DNA from: Streptomyces pseudovenezuelae
Lineage (GTDB): Bacteria > Actinomycetota > Actinomycetes > Streptomycetales > Streptomycetaceae
Length of the DNA stretch: 64,000 nucleotides
Direction: 5' to 3'
Assembly (NCBI RefSeq): GCF_029892565.1
Contig: NZ_JARXVH010000005.1
Coordinates: 248,001-312,000, forward strand
Part shown: one piece after another, positions 1 to 7,886 of the stretch
How positions within the stretch are numbered: the stretch's first letter is position 1
How the letters are laid out: every line of letters begins with the position of its first letter
Program-made: the position numbers and the translations under genes
The notes under the pieces: generated by a model
What the model was told of the DNA's origin: nothing
Seen by the model: only the letters and a program-made list of their open reading frames with translations
The model's database searches: none

Positions 1-57
1 GCCGCCGTCGTTCTTCTGCAGACTGATGGCCTGACCCTTGGTCATGTTGACGGTCAC
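1..57 (-). CDS. TerD-family protein, N-terminal fragment (runs off window)
   Basis: Only the first 19 codons are present, starting at a GTG at 57 with a purine-rich GAGAGGGG ribosome site upstream. The visible start (VTVNMTKGQAISLQKNDGG) is the characteristic opening of actinobacterial TerD/CABP-type calcium-binding stress proteins, which begin with a T-K-G-Q/x-x-L-x-K motif. TerD proteins are linked to tellurite resistance and general stress. It lies downstream of uvrB on the same strand, separated by about 150 bp that contain a weak match to the damage promoter carried by uvrB. Family call is strong for so short a piece; function is family knowledge. Confidence 0.75.
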   Translation of the reverse strand, partial: MTVNMTKGQAISLQKNDGG

Positions 58-113
58 GTGCCGATTCCCCTCTCGAACTGTCCCCTGTTGCCGCGGTCTC
101 CGCGGTTGTCAGA

Positions 114-136
114 ACCCTACGCACGGCCACTGACGG
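114..136 (-). promoter_or_regulatory. possible degenerate RecA-independent damage promoter before terD
   Basis: On the minus strand this reads CCGTCAGTG, eight bases, then TAGGGT. It matches the actinobacterial consensus TTGTCRGTG-N8-TANNNT at 7 of 9 positions in the upstream box and fully in the -10 box, with exact spacing. It lies 57 bp before the GTG of the TerD gene. It is weaker than the motifs before uvrB, ogt and coaE, so it is a candidate only. Confidence 0.35.
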
Positions 137-205
137 TGCCGTACCCCGGTCCGCACTTTGTGTCGGTCTTGCAACACAGCGCGTTCACGGCCGGGATACG
201 GGCTG

Positions 206-2326
206 TCAGGCCAGGCCGGCCTCCCGCATCTGACGGAGCTCCTTCTTCATCTCGGAGACCTCGTCGCGCAGGCGGGCCGCGATCTCGAACTGGAGGTCCG
301 CGGCGGCGGCCCGCATCCGTGCCGTCATCTCCTCGATCTGACCGGCCAGTTCGGCCGCGGGGCGGTCGGTCGGCACCGTCTCCTTGGCCTTGCCCTTGGC
401 GGCCTTGCCGCCGAGGGAGGGCACGGGTGCCTTGGCGCCCTTGCCGTCCTTGCCCTTGCGGTAGCCCGAGCCGAGCAGCTGCTCGGTGTCGACGTCCTCG
501 CGGGCGATCTGCGCCACGATGTCGTTGATCTTCTTGCGCAGCGGCTGGGGGTCCAGGCCCCGCTCCTCGTTGTACGCGACCTGCTTCTCCCGGCGGCGGT
601 TGGTCTCCTCGATGGCCTTCTCCATCGCCGGGGTGATCCTGTCGGCGTACATGTGGACCTCGCCCGACACGTTGCGTGCCGCGCGGCCGATGGTCTGGAT
701 CAGGGAGGTGCCGGAGCGCAGGAAGCCCTCCTTGTCCGCGTCGAGGATCGCCACCAGGGACACCTCGGGCAGGTCGAGGCCCTCACGCAGGAGGTTGATG
801 CCCACCAGCACGTCGAACTCGCCGGAGCGCAGCTCGCGCAGCAGCTCGACGCGGCGCAGGGTGTCGACGTCGCTGTGCAGGTAGCGGACCTGGATGCCGA
901 GCTCCAGGAAGTAGTCCGTGAGGTCCTCGGCCATCTTCTTGGTGAGGGTGGTGACCAGGACGCGCTCGTCCTTCTCGACGCGGGCCCGGATCTCGTGCAC
1001 CAGGTCGTCGATCTGGCCCTCGGTGGGCTTGATGACGACCTGGGGGTCGACGAGGCCGGTGGGGCGGATGATCTGCTCGACGACGCCGTCCGCGCGCGAG
1101 AGCTCGTACTTGCCCGGGGTCGCCGACAGATAGACCGTCTGTCCGATGCGCTTTTGGAACTCCTCCCACTTCAGCGGGCGGTTGTCCAGGGCGGAGGGCA
1201 GGCGGAAGCCGTGGTCGACGAGGGTGCGCTTCCGGGAGGCGTCGCCCTCGTACATGGCGCCGATCTGCGGGACGGTGTTGTGGGACTCGTCGATGACGAG
1301 CAGGAAGTCGTCCGGGAAGTAGTCGATCAGGGTGTTGGGCGGGGAGCCGGGCTCGCGGCCGTCGAAGTGCATCGAGTAGTTCTCGACGCCCGAGCAGGAG
1401 CCGATCTGGCGGAGCATCTCCAGGTCGTAGGTCGTACGCATGCGCAGCCGCTGGGCCTCCAGGAGCTTGCCCTGCTTCTCCAGCTCGGCCAGCCGCTCCC
1501 CGAGCTCCTTCTCGATGTCGTTGGCGGCCCGCTCCAGGCGCTCGGGTCCCGCGATGTAGTGGGAGGCCGGGAAGACGTAGAGGTGCTCGTCGTCGCTGAT
1601 GATCTCGCCGGTGAGCGGGTGGAGCGTGGACAGCGCCTCGATCTCGTCGCCGAACATCTCGATGCGGACGGCCAGTTCCTCGTAGACCGGGAAGATCTCG
1701 ATGGTGTCGCCGCGGACGCGGAAGGTGCCTCGGGTGAAGGCCAGGTCGTTGCGCGTGTACTGGATGTCCACGAAGCGGCGCAGCAGCTGGTCGCGGTCGA
1801 TCTCGTCGCCGACCTTGAGGGGGACCATGCGGTCCACGTACTCCTGCGGAGTACCGAGGCCGTAGATGCAGGAGACCGAGGCGACCACGACGACGTCGCG
1901 GCGGGTGAGCAGCGAGTTGGTCGCGGAGTGGCGCAGGCGCTCGACCTCCTCGTTGATCGAGGAGTCCTTCTCGATGTAGGTGTCCGACTGGGGGACGTAG
2001 GCCTCGGGCTGGTAGTAGTCGTAGTACGAGACGAAGTACTCGACCGCGTTGTTCGGCAGCAGCTCGCGGAACTCGTTCGCCAGCTGGGCGGCCAGTGTCT
2101 TGTTCGGCGCCATGACGAGGGTGGGGCGCTGGAGCTGCTCGATCATCCACGCGGTGGTGGCGGACTTGCCGGTGCCGGTCGCGCCGAGCAGGACGACGTC
2201 CCTCTCACCGGCCTCGACGCGCTTGGCCAGCTCGGCGATGGCCGCCGGCTGGTCACCGCTGGGCTGGTAGGAGCTGACGACCTCGAAGGGCGCCACAGTG
2301 CGTTCGATGTTGGAAACGGGCCGCAT
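206..2326 (-). CDS. uvrB: UvrABC system protein B (excinuclease subunit UvrB)
   Basis: UvrB is the DNA-damage-verification helicase of bacterial nucleotide excision repair; it is loaded by UvrA and recruits UvrC. The 706-residue protein is full length. Walker A GATGTGKS lies at residues 48-55, the tyrosine-rich beta-hairpin (YYDYYQPEAY) that clamps damaged strands near residue 100, the DESHN helicase box about mid-protein, and the C-terminal UVR coiled coil that binds UvrC in the last 50 residues. An upstream in-frame GTG would add ten residues, but the promoter -10 box ends 7 nt before this ATG, so the mRNA is probably leaderless and starts at MRPVSNIERT. The gene is transcribed towards terD. 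Confidence 0.97.
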   Translation of the reverse strand: MRPVSNIERTVAPFEVVSSYQPSGDQPAAIAELAKRVEAGERDVVLLGATGTGKSATTAWMIEQLQRPTLVMAPNKTLAAQLANEFRELLPNNAVEYFVSYYDYYQPEAYVPQSDTYIEKDSSINEEVERLRHSATNSLLTRRDVVVVASVSCIYGLGTPQEYVDRMVPLKVGDEIDRDQLLRRFVDIQYTRNDLAFTRGTFRVRGDTIEIFPVYEELAVRIEMFGDEIEALSTLHPLTGEIISDDEHLYVFPASHYIAGPERLERAANDIEKELGERLAELEKQGKLLEAQRLRMRTTYDLEMLRQIGSCSGVENYSMHFDGREPGSPPNTLIDYFPDDFLLVIDESHNTVPQIGAMYEGDASRKRTLVDHGFRLPSALDNRPLKWEEFQKRIGQTVYLSATPGKYELSRADGVVEQIIRPTGLVDPQVVIKPTEGQIDDLVHEIRARVEKDERVLVTTLTKKMAEDLTDYFLELGIQVRYLHSDVDTLRRVELLRELRSGEFDVLVGINLLREGLDLPEVSLVAILDADKEGFLRSGTSLIQTIGRAARNVSGEVHMYADRITPAMEKAIEETNRRREKQVAYNEERGLDPQPLRKKINDIVAQIAREDVDTEQLLGSGYRKGKDGKGAKAPVPSLGGKAAKGKAKETVPTDRPAAELAGQIEEMTARMRAAAADLQFEIAARLRDEVSEMKKELRQMREAGLA

Positions 2327-2333
2327 GACACCA

Positions 2334-2356
2334 ACCGTACGACCCGCCACTGACAA
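2334..2356 (-). promoter_or_regulatory. RecA-independent DNA-damage promoter (RecA-NDp / PafBC type) of uvrB
   Basis: Minus strand reads TTGTCAGTG, then GCGGGTCG, then TACGGT: a perfect match to TTGTCRGTG-N8-TANNNT, the consensus for damage-induced, LexA-independent promoters in mycobacteria, served there by PafBC. The -10 box ends 7 nt before the uvrB ATG, predicting a leaderless transcript. The 23-base element is identical to the one before ogt at 4445-4467, including the eight spacer bases. Confidence 0.85.
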
Positions 2357-2366
2357 CGCGGTCGGA

Positions 2367-3236
2367 TCAGCGGTTCTGCGGGGTGCGTGAGCCGCGCTCG
2401 CTCACGTGGCGGCGGAGACGCGGCGACGAGTGGTGGCCCGGGTGGTGGATGTCGGGGTGGGGGCGGGCCGGGACGCCCGGCTTGTGCTCGACGGGGGCCC
2501 AGTCGGGTTTGGTGACCATCAGCGGGTCGAACATCACGACCACGCCGGCGAGCAGCAGGAAGGCCAGCGGACCGACCAGCATGAGCGCGAGCAGGCCCGT
2601 GGTCGAGTCGCCGGTGGTGGGGTCGCCCGTGCTGTGCAGGTGGACGCTGAGGGCGGCCATGCCCATGTAGTGCATGCCGGTGACGGCGAGCCCCATGACG
2701 AGACTGGCGCCCACGCTCCACAGGATGCCCTTGACCTGCCCGGCGGCCCAGAGGGCGGCGGTGGCGGCCGCCATCGCGACGACGACGGAGGCGGCGACGG
2801 TGAGGGTGTTGTACTCCAGGGTTCCGTCCAGACGCAGACCGGCCATGCCCAGGTAGTGCATCGAGGCGATGCCCAGACCGGTGATGGTGCCCCCGGTGAA
2901 CAGGGCCGCTCCGGACGCGCCCTTGTAGCCGACTATGAAGATCCCGACGCCCACCATGACGATGGCGACGGCGAGGCTGGCGAAAGTCATCGGCTTGTCG
3001 TAGTGGATCGGCGCCTGTTCGACCGTGAAGCCCATCATGGCCACGAAGTGCATGGTCCATATGCCGGAGCCGATGGCCGCCGAGCCCAGGGCGAGCCAAC
3101 CGGGGCGCCAGGAACCCGCGACGATCATGGATCTGGTGGTGCAGCGAAGGCCCAGAGCCGAGCCCAGGCAGGCCATGAGATAGGCCACCAGCGGTGTGAC
3201 GAGTCCGTACCTGAATCCGTCGACCGTGCCTTGCAT
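2367..3236 (-). CDS. MHYT-domain integral membrane sensor
   Basis: The 289-residue protein has about seven hydrophobic segments and three repeats of the MHYT signature (MHFVAMMGF, MHYLGMAGL, MHYMGMAAL), the Met/His clusters proposed to bind copper and sense O2, CO or NO. Unlike many MHYT proteins it has no GGDEF/EAL output domain; after the last membrane segment there is only a short Pro/His-rich cytoplasmic tail. The start at ATG 3236 is chosen because it has a GGAAGGA ribosome site and begins directly before the first membrane helix; the longer frame upstream is low complexity. It is next to uvrB on the same strand, with the uvrB promoter lying between them. Ligand and output are unknown. 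Confidence 0.85.
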   Translation of the reverse strand: MQGTVDGFRYGLVTPLVAYLMACLGSALGLRCTTRSMIVAGSWRPGWLALGSAAIGSGIWTMHFVAMMGFTVEQAPIHYDKPMTFASLAVAIVMVGVGIFIVGYKGASGAALFTGGTITGLGIASMHYLGMAGLRLDGTLEYNTLTVAASVVVAMAAATAALWAAGQVKGILWSVGASLVMGLAVTGMHYMGMAALSVHLHSTGDPTTGDSTTGLLALMLVGPLAFLLLAGVVVMFDPLMVTKPDWAPVEHKPGVPARPHPDIHHPGHHSSPRLRRHVSERGSRTPQNR

Positions 3237-3515
3237 GCGCGGCTGTCCTTCCCGCCCTCTTGTGTCGCTGAATCCCCGAAATGCGCCCCCTCCCAGGACC
3301 GCCCGAGCGGCCAGGGTTGACGCAGAGAGTATGACCCCCACCGGAATGGTCGAACGATTTTCCGGCAAAGAAACACGCCGTTGCCCCAGTTGTGCGGCCC
3401 CCGTGAGCGAGCTTGGGCAACTCCATTCAATGTGTGGTCATTGTGCACCCGGCTGATCATCACCCTCTGCTGTCACAGTTGATCTGTCCGTGATCTCTCG
3501 ACGCGAGGAGTACGC
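3237..3515. other. divergent intergenic region, MHYT gene / phosphodiesterase
   Basis: About 280 bp of noticeably lower GC than its surroundings separate two divergent genes, so it must hold both promoters. A purine-rich GCGAGGAGT ribosome site precedes ATG 3516. No gene, clear operator palindrome or terminator was recognised. Confidence 0.5.
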
Positions 3516-4391
3516 ATGTACGCACGCGTAGTCGCCGCTTTCACCGCCGCGCTCCTGGGGACCGCCGCCCTGCTGCTGCCCACCTCCGACGCCCGGGCGG
3601 GCGACGTCGGCGAGCCGCCCTCGGTCTTCGCCCACCGAGGTGCCTCCGCCCAGGCACCGGAGAACACCCTGGCCGCTATTGATGCGGCGGCCGCGCTGGG
3701 CGTCGACCGGGTCGAGAACGACGTCCAGCGCACCGAGGACGGCGAACTGGTCGTGATCCACGACGACAGCCTGCGGCGCACGACCGATGTGAAGGAGGTC
3801 TTCCCCGGCCGCGCTCCGTGGAAGGTGAAGGACTTCACCGCGGCGGAGATCGCCCGCCTCGACGCGGGGAGTTGGTTCGCCCCCCGTTTCGCAGGGGTGC
3901 GCGTGCCCACCCTGAAGCAGTACATGCGCCGGGTGGAGCACAACGGCCAGAATCTGCTCCTGGAGATCAAGAATCCGGAGCTGTACCCCGGGATCGAGCA
4001 GCAGATCCTGAAGCTTCTCGGCAACGAGGGCTGGCTCGATCAGCCCCATCTGGACGGCCGGTTGATCGTGCAGAGCTTCAGCGCGGACAGCATCCGGATC
4101 GTCCACGACCTGAAGCCCGGCGTCAGCACGGCCTTCCTCGGGACACCGCCGGTGGCGGACCTCTCCGGGTACGCGGCCTTCACCGACGGGATCAACCCCT
4201 CGTACGCCTCGATCTCGACCTGCTACGTCTCCGCCGCTCACGGGTTCACCGGGCCGCACGGCAGACCGCTCGCGGTGTTCGCCTGGACCGTCGACGACGC
4301 GGCGACCGCCCTGCGAGTGGCCGACTACGGCGTCGACGGCGTCATCAGCAACAAGCCCGACGTGGTCCGGGCAGCACTGCGCGAGCAGTGA
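3516..4391 (+). CDS. secreted glycerophosphodiester phosphodiesterase
   Basis: Hydrolyses glycerophosphodiesters to glycerol-3-phosphate and an alcohol, feeding phosphate and glycerol scavenging outside the cell. The 291-residue protein opens with a Sec signal peptide with likely cleavage after ARA at residue 28. The GDPD TIM-barrel motifs follow: H40-R-G, the E49-N-T pair, E67-N-D69 metal ligands and catalytic H82 in VVIHDD. The strand motif LLLEIKNPE near residue 150 supplies further metal-binding residues. Length is normal for the bacterial single-domain family. The ogt gene follows in the same direction but has its own promoter. Confidence 0.93.
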   Translation: MYARVVAAFTAALLGTAALLLPTSDARAGDVGEPPSVFAHRGASAQAPENTLAAIDAAAALGVDRVENDVQRTEDGELVVIHDDSLRRTTDVKEVFPGRAPWKVKDFTAAEIARLDAGSWFAPRFAGVRVPTLKQYMRRVEHNGQNLLLEIKNPELYPGIEQQILKLLGNEGWLDQPHLDGRLIVQSFSADSIRIVHDLKPGVSTAFLGTPPVADLSGYAAFTDGINPSYASISTCYVSAAHGFTGPHGRPLAVFAWTVDDAATALRVADYGVDGVISNKPDVVRAALREQ

Positions 4392-4444
4392 ATCCGGTGC
4401 CGCCCCAGGGAGCCGGCGCCGGCCGGGCGTCCGCTCTCCGGGCG

Positions 4445-4467
4445 TTGTCAGTGGCGGGTCGTACGGT
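4445..4467 (+). promoter_or_regulatory. RecA-independent DNA-damage promoter (RecA-NDp / PafBC type) of ogt
   Basis: TTGTCAGTG at 4445-4453, GCGGGTCG, then TACGGT at 4462-4467. It is a perfect match to TTGTCRGTG-N8-TANNNT and base-for-base the same 23 bases as before uvrB. The ogt ATG begins 7 nt after the -10 box, so the transcript should be leaderless. Confidence 0.85.
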
Positions 4468-4473
4468 GGGCGC

Positions 4474-5028
4474 ATGGACAGCCATGGGCAGTACGAGCAG
4501 CAGGTCGTGTGGGCGGTGGTCGGCACCGGGATCGGTCCGCTGCTGCTGGCCGCGACCCGGGAGGGCCTGGTCAACGTCGTCTTCCACGCCACGGACCAGG
4601 TGCGGGACCAGGCGCTCGCTCGACTCGCGTCGCGGCTCGGCGGTGAGCCCGTCGAGGACCCGGACTCCCCGCTGCTGGCCGAGGCGATAGCGCAGTTCGA
4701 GGCGTACTTCGCGGGCGAGCGGCACGACTTCGAACTGCCGCTGGACTGGTCGCTGATCTCCGGCTTCAACCGGCAGGTGCTGCGCGAGCTGGCGTCCGGC
4801 GTCGCCTTCGGTCATGTCGTCGGCTACGGCGATCTGGCCCGGCGGGTCGGGCAGCCGGGCGCGGCCCAGGCGGTGGGGACGGCGATGGGCTCCAACCCGC
4901 TGCCGGTCGTCGTGCCCTGCCACCGGGTCGTGGAGAGCGACGGGGGCATCGGCGGCTTCGGGGGCGGGCTGGAGACGAAGCGGCAACTGCTCGCGCTGGA
5001 GGGCGTCCTGCCCGAGCCGCTGTTCTGA
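4474..5028 (+). CDS. ogt: methylated-DNA--[protein]-cysteine S-methyltransferase
   Basis: Suicide repair enzyme that transfers the alkyl group of O6-alkylguanine or O4-alkylthymine in DNA to its own cysteine. The 184-residue protein has the catalytic PCHRV motif at 148-152 (Cys149), the upstream Asn/Arg recognition helix (ISGFNRQVLREL, residues 95-106) and the YGDLARRVG segment that fits the Ogt/AGT DNA-binding domain. It has no Ada N-terminal zinc domain, so it is a stand-alone Ogt type. Start ATG 4474 is fixed by the promoter. Sharing that promoter with uvrB puts direct reversal and excision repair under one damage signal. Confidence 0.95.
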   Translation: MDSHGQYEQQVVWAVVGTGIGPLLLAATREGLVNVVFHATDQVRDQALARLASRLGGEPVEDPDSPLLAEAIAQFEAYFAGERHDFELPLDWSLISGFNRQVLRELASGVAFGHVVGYGDLARRVGQPGAAQAVGTAMGSNPLPVVVPCHRVVESDGGIGGFGGGLETKRQLLALEGVLPEPLF

Positions 5029-5160
5029 GACCACCGTTCCGAGCCAAGGGCGGGACGGGCCGCGCGAGGGGTGGTCGGAAGCCGGAGGCGGTAGCAGACT
5101 CCGCCGTGCGTACAGCCACAGGCATCCGAGAACTCGGAGCCGAAGGGACGGCGATCACGC

Positions 5161-6387
5161 ATGAGCGGAAACAGGGCAGTCGCATATCTCAAGCCGGGCG
5201 CGGTGGAAGTCAGGACCATCGACTACCCGACGCTTGAACTCCAGGACGGGCCAGGTGTCGCACCCGACAACGTCGGCCGCAAGTGCCGGCACGGTGTGAT
5301 CCTCAAGGTGCTCGCCAGCAACATCTGCGGAAGCGACCAGCACATGGTGCGGGGGCGGACGACCGCGCCCGAAGGGCTGGTCCTCGGACACGAGATCACC
5401 GGAGAGGTCGTCGAACGGGGTCCGGACGTCGAGTTCATCGACGTCGGCGACATCGTCTCCGTACCGTTCAACATCGCCTGCGGCCGATGCCGCAACTGCA
5501 AGGAGGGCAAGACCGGCATCTGCCTGAACGTCAACCCGGCCCGCCCCGGGGCGGCTTACGGCTATGTCGACATGGGCGGCTGGGTCGGCGGCCAGGCCGA
5601 GTACGCCATGGTCCCCTACGCGGACTTCAACCTGCTGAGGTTCCCGGACCGGGACGAGGCGCGCGAGAAGCTGCTCGACCTGACCATGCTGTCGGACATC
5701 TTCCCGACCGGCTTCCACGGTGTGGTGTCCTCGGGCGCCGGCGTGGGCTCGACGGTGTACGTCGCCGGGGCCGGACCGGTGGGTCTGGCGGCGGCCGCGT
5801 CGGCGCAGCTCCTGGGCGCCGCCGTCGTCATCGTCGGCGACCTCAACGCCGAACGCCTCGCCCAGGCGCGGAGTTTCGGCTGTGAGACGGTCGACGTCGC
5901 GCAGGGCAACATCGAGGAACAGATCGCGCAGATCCTCGGGGAGCCCGAGGTGGACGCCGCGGTCGACGCGGTCGGCTTCGAGGCCCGGGCCCACGGTCCG
6001 GACGCCCCGGAGGCGCCGGCGACGGTGCTGAACTCGCTGATGGGCATCACGCGCGCGGGCGGCGCGCTGGGCATTCCCGGGCTGTACGTCACGGACGATC
6101 CCGGCGGGGTCGACGAGGACGCGAAGTCCGGAACGCTGAAGGTGCGGCTCGGCCTCGGCTGGGCCAAGAGCCACCAGCTCACCACCGGTCAGTGCCCGGT
6201 GATGAAGTACAACCGGAGCCTGATGCAGGCGATCCGGCACGGGCGTGTGCACATCGCCAAGGCGGTCAACGCGACCGTCGTCGGCCTGGACGACGCGCCG
6301 CGCGGCTACGCCGAGTTCGACCAGGGCGCCAGCCGCAAGTACGTGCTCGATCCGCACGGGGCGCTGAGGGGCGTAAGGCCCGTCTGA
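5161..6387 (+). CDS. fdhA: zinc-dependent, glutathione-independent formaldehyde dehydrogenase
   Basis: Oxidises formaldehyde to formate with NAD+, probably cofactor-tethered dismutase style as in the Pseudomonas putida enzyme. The 408-residue protein is a long-chain zinc alcohol dehydrogenase: catalytic zinc ligands C56 (NICGSDQH), H77 and E78 (GHE); structural zinc cysteines C107, C110, C113 and C121; Rossmann motif GAGPVG around residue 202. The start MSGNRAVAYLKPG and the long insert after the structural zinc loop are typical of the FdhA subfamily rather than ordinary Adh. An AAGGGA ribosome site lies 11 nt before the ATG. It is followed by a strong terminator and appears to be monocistronic. 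Confidence 0.92.
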   Translation: MSGNRAVAYLKPGAVEVRTIDYPTLELQDGPGVAPDNVGRKCRHGVILKVLASNICGSDQHMVRGRTTAPEGLVLGHEITGEVVERGPDVEFIDVGDIVSVPFNIACGRCRNCKEGKTGICLNVNPARPGAAYGYVDMGGWVGGQAEYAMVPYADFNLLRFPDRDEAREKLLDLTMLSDIFPTGFHGVVSSGAGVGSTVYVAGAGPVGLAAAASAQLLGAAVVIVGDLNAERLAQARSFGCETVDVAQGNIEEQIAQILGEPEVDAAVDAVGFEARAHGPDAPEAPATVLNSLMGITRAGGALGIPGLYVTDDPGGVDEDAKSGTLKVRLGLGWAKSHQLTTGQCPVMKYNRSLMQAIRHGRVHIAKAVNATVVGLDDAPRGYAEFDQGASRKYVLDPHGALRGVRPV

Positions 6388-6402
6388 GCCCGTGAACACG
6401 GA

Positions 6403-6438
6403 GGGTGCCCACGCCTACGCGCGCGTGGGCACCCTTTT
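6403..6438. terminator. bidirectional rho-independent terminator
   Basis: GGGTGCCCACGC at 6403-6414 pairs perfectly with GCGTGGGCACCC at 6423-6434 around an 8-nt loop, followed by TTTT. It sits between the convergent fdhA and VOC genes and can end both transcripts. Confidence 0.9.
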
Positions 6439-6449
6439 CAGTGCCGCAG

Positions 6450-6878
6450 TCAGTCGTAGTGCCGGGCCTCGAAGACGTTCCCGTCCGGGTCGCGGAAGTA
6501 GAAGCTGCGGGTGGCGCTGCCGCGGGCGCCGAAGGAGTCGTAGGAGATCTTCGAGACGGGGACGGCGCGTTCCTCCAGGCGGCTGCGGAGGGTGTCGAAG
6601 TGCTCGGCGGGCAGGGCCAGGCAGACGTGGTTGACGGGGTGGCCCGCGCTGTCGGCGGCGCCGGGGAGCATCTTCATGCGCTCCGCCATGGAGTGGGGCA
6701 TGAGGTCGATGATGGTCTCGTCGTTGAGCCGTACGGAGGGGAACGGGATCTTGCCCTCCGCGAACTCGGAGAGCCGCACGGGGCGCAGGCCGACCGCCTT
6801 GTCGTAGAAGTCGGCCGAGGCCACCGGGTCGGTCACCCACAGGACTACGTGGTCGAGACGTGTCGTGTTGTCCGTCAT
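6450..6878 (-). CDS. VOC-family (glyoxalase/dioxygenase fold) protein
   Basis: The 142-residue protein is a two-module vicinal-oxygen-chelate fold: the opening RLDHVVLWVTDP strand with a metal-ligand His, a central VNHVCLALP strand, and the closing FYFRDPDGNVFEARHYD with a Glu ligand. This matches small actinobacterial glyoxalase or bleomycin-resistance-like proteins; the substrate cannot be read from sequence. Start ATG 6878 is the first in frame before the conserved strand, although the GAGGGG ribosome site lies unusually close to it. The psuG promoter must lie in the short divergent gap. Confidence 0.85.
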   Translation of the reverse strand: MTDNTTRLDHVVLWVTDPVASADFYDKAVGLRPVRLSEFAEGKIPFPSVRLNDETIIDLMPHSMAERMKMLPGAADSAGHPVNHVCLALPAEHFDTLRSRLEERAVPVSKISYDSFGARGSATRSFYFRDPDGNVFEARHYD

Positions 6879-6959
6879 GCCCCTCAGGCTGGTGTCGTCC
6901 CCCACAGGCCGCAAGTGTTTGACCGGCCCTGTCGCCTGCCAGAGATGAGGGAAGACCGA

Positions 6960-7886
6960 ATGACAGGAGTGAGGCGCGTGGTGCTGGTGGTGTCCGAAGA
7001 AGTGCGGGAGGCGATCGACGCGCGTCGACCCGTGGTGGCCCTGGAGTCCACGATCATCGCGCACGGGCTGCCGCGCCCGCGCAATCTGCAGGTGGCGCTG
7101 GAGTTGGAGGACGTCGTACGGCGGGAGGGTGCCGTCCCTGCGACGATCGCGGTGCTCGACGGGCAGCCCCGGGTCGGGCTCGACAAGGGGCAGTTGGAGC
7201 GGGTCGCCAACGAGGACGGGATCCGCAAGCTGGGCCATCGGGACCTGCCGCTCGCGGTGGCGTCCGGGGCGAGCGGCGCGACCACCGTGTCGGCGACGGC
7301 GCTGCTGGCGGCCCTCGCGGGTGTGCGGGTGTTCGCGACGGGCGGTCTTGGCGGTGTGCACCGGGAGTGGACGGTGACGCAGGACGAGTCGGCCGACCTG
7401 GGGCTGCTCGCGCGGACGCGGATCACGGTGGTGTGCGCCGGCGTGAAGTCGATCCTGGACGTGCCGGCGACCCTGCAACGGCTGGAGACGCTGGGCGTCG
7501 CGGTGGCCGGGTACGGCACGGACCGCTTCCCCGGCTTCTATCTGTCCGACTCGGGGCATCCGGTGGACTGGACGCTGGAGAGCCCCGAGCAGGTCGCGGC
7601 GGTCATGCGGGCGCAGGACTCGCTAGACGGACCCGAGTCGGCGCTGATCGTCGCCAACCCCGTGCCCGAGGAGGAGCAGCTCGATCCCGCGCTGCACGCG
7701 CGTGTGCTCGCCGACGCGCTGCACGCGTGCGAGGAGGAGGGTGTCACCGGCCAGGCCGTCACGCCGTTCCTGCTCGACTACCTGGTCCGGCACACCGACG
7801 GGGCCTCACTGACCGCGAATTTGGCGGCGGTGCGCGGCAACGTACGGCTGGCGGCGCGGATCGCGGCGGCCCGGGCCGCGGCATGA
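6960..7886 (+). CDS. psuG: pseudouridine-5'-phosphate glycosidase
   Basis: Cleaves the C-C glycosidic bond of pseudouridine 5'-phosphate to uracil and ribose 5-phosphate, recycling modified RNA nucleosides. The 308-residue protein shows the family hallmarks: PVVALESTIIAHG near the N-terminus (catalytic Glu), GLDKGQLERV, the GGLGGVHR loop, the TQDESADL Asp and the VCAGVKSILD Lys. The ATG has a GAGGGAAG ribosome site; a GTG nine bases on is an alternative. The kinase psuK overlaps its stop by 4 nt, giving the usual two-step pathway in one operon. Confidence 0.94.
   Translation: MTGVRRVVLVVSEEVREAIDARRPVVALESTIIAHGLPRPRNLQVALELEDVVRREGAVPATIAVLDGQPRVGLDKGQLERVANEDGIRKLGHRDLPLAVASGASGATTVSATALLAALAGVRVFATGGLGGVHREWTVTQDESADLGLLARTRITVVCAGVKSILDVPATLQRLETLGVAVAGYGTDRFPGFYLSDSGHPVDWTLESPEQVAAVMRAQDSLDGPESALIVANPVPEEEQLDPALHARVLADALHACEEEGVTGQAVTPFLLDYLVRHTDGASLTANLAAVRGNVRLAARIAAARAAA

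Noticed and set aside
158..2353. Long plus-strand frame opposite uvrB (731 codons)
   Set aside because: Antisense shadow of a highly GC-biased gene; uvrB itself is unmistakable.
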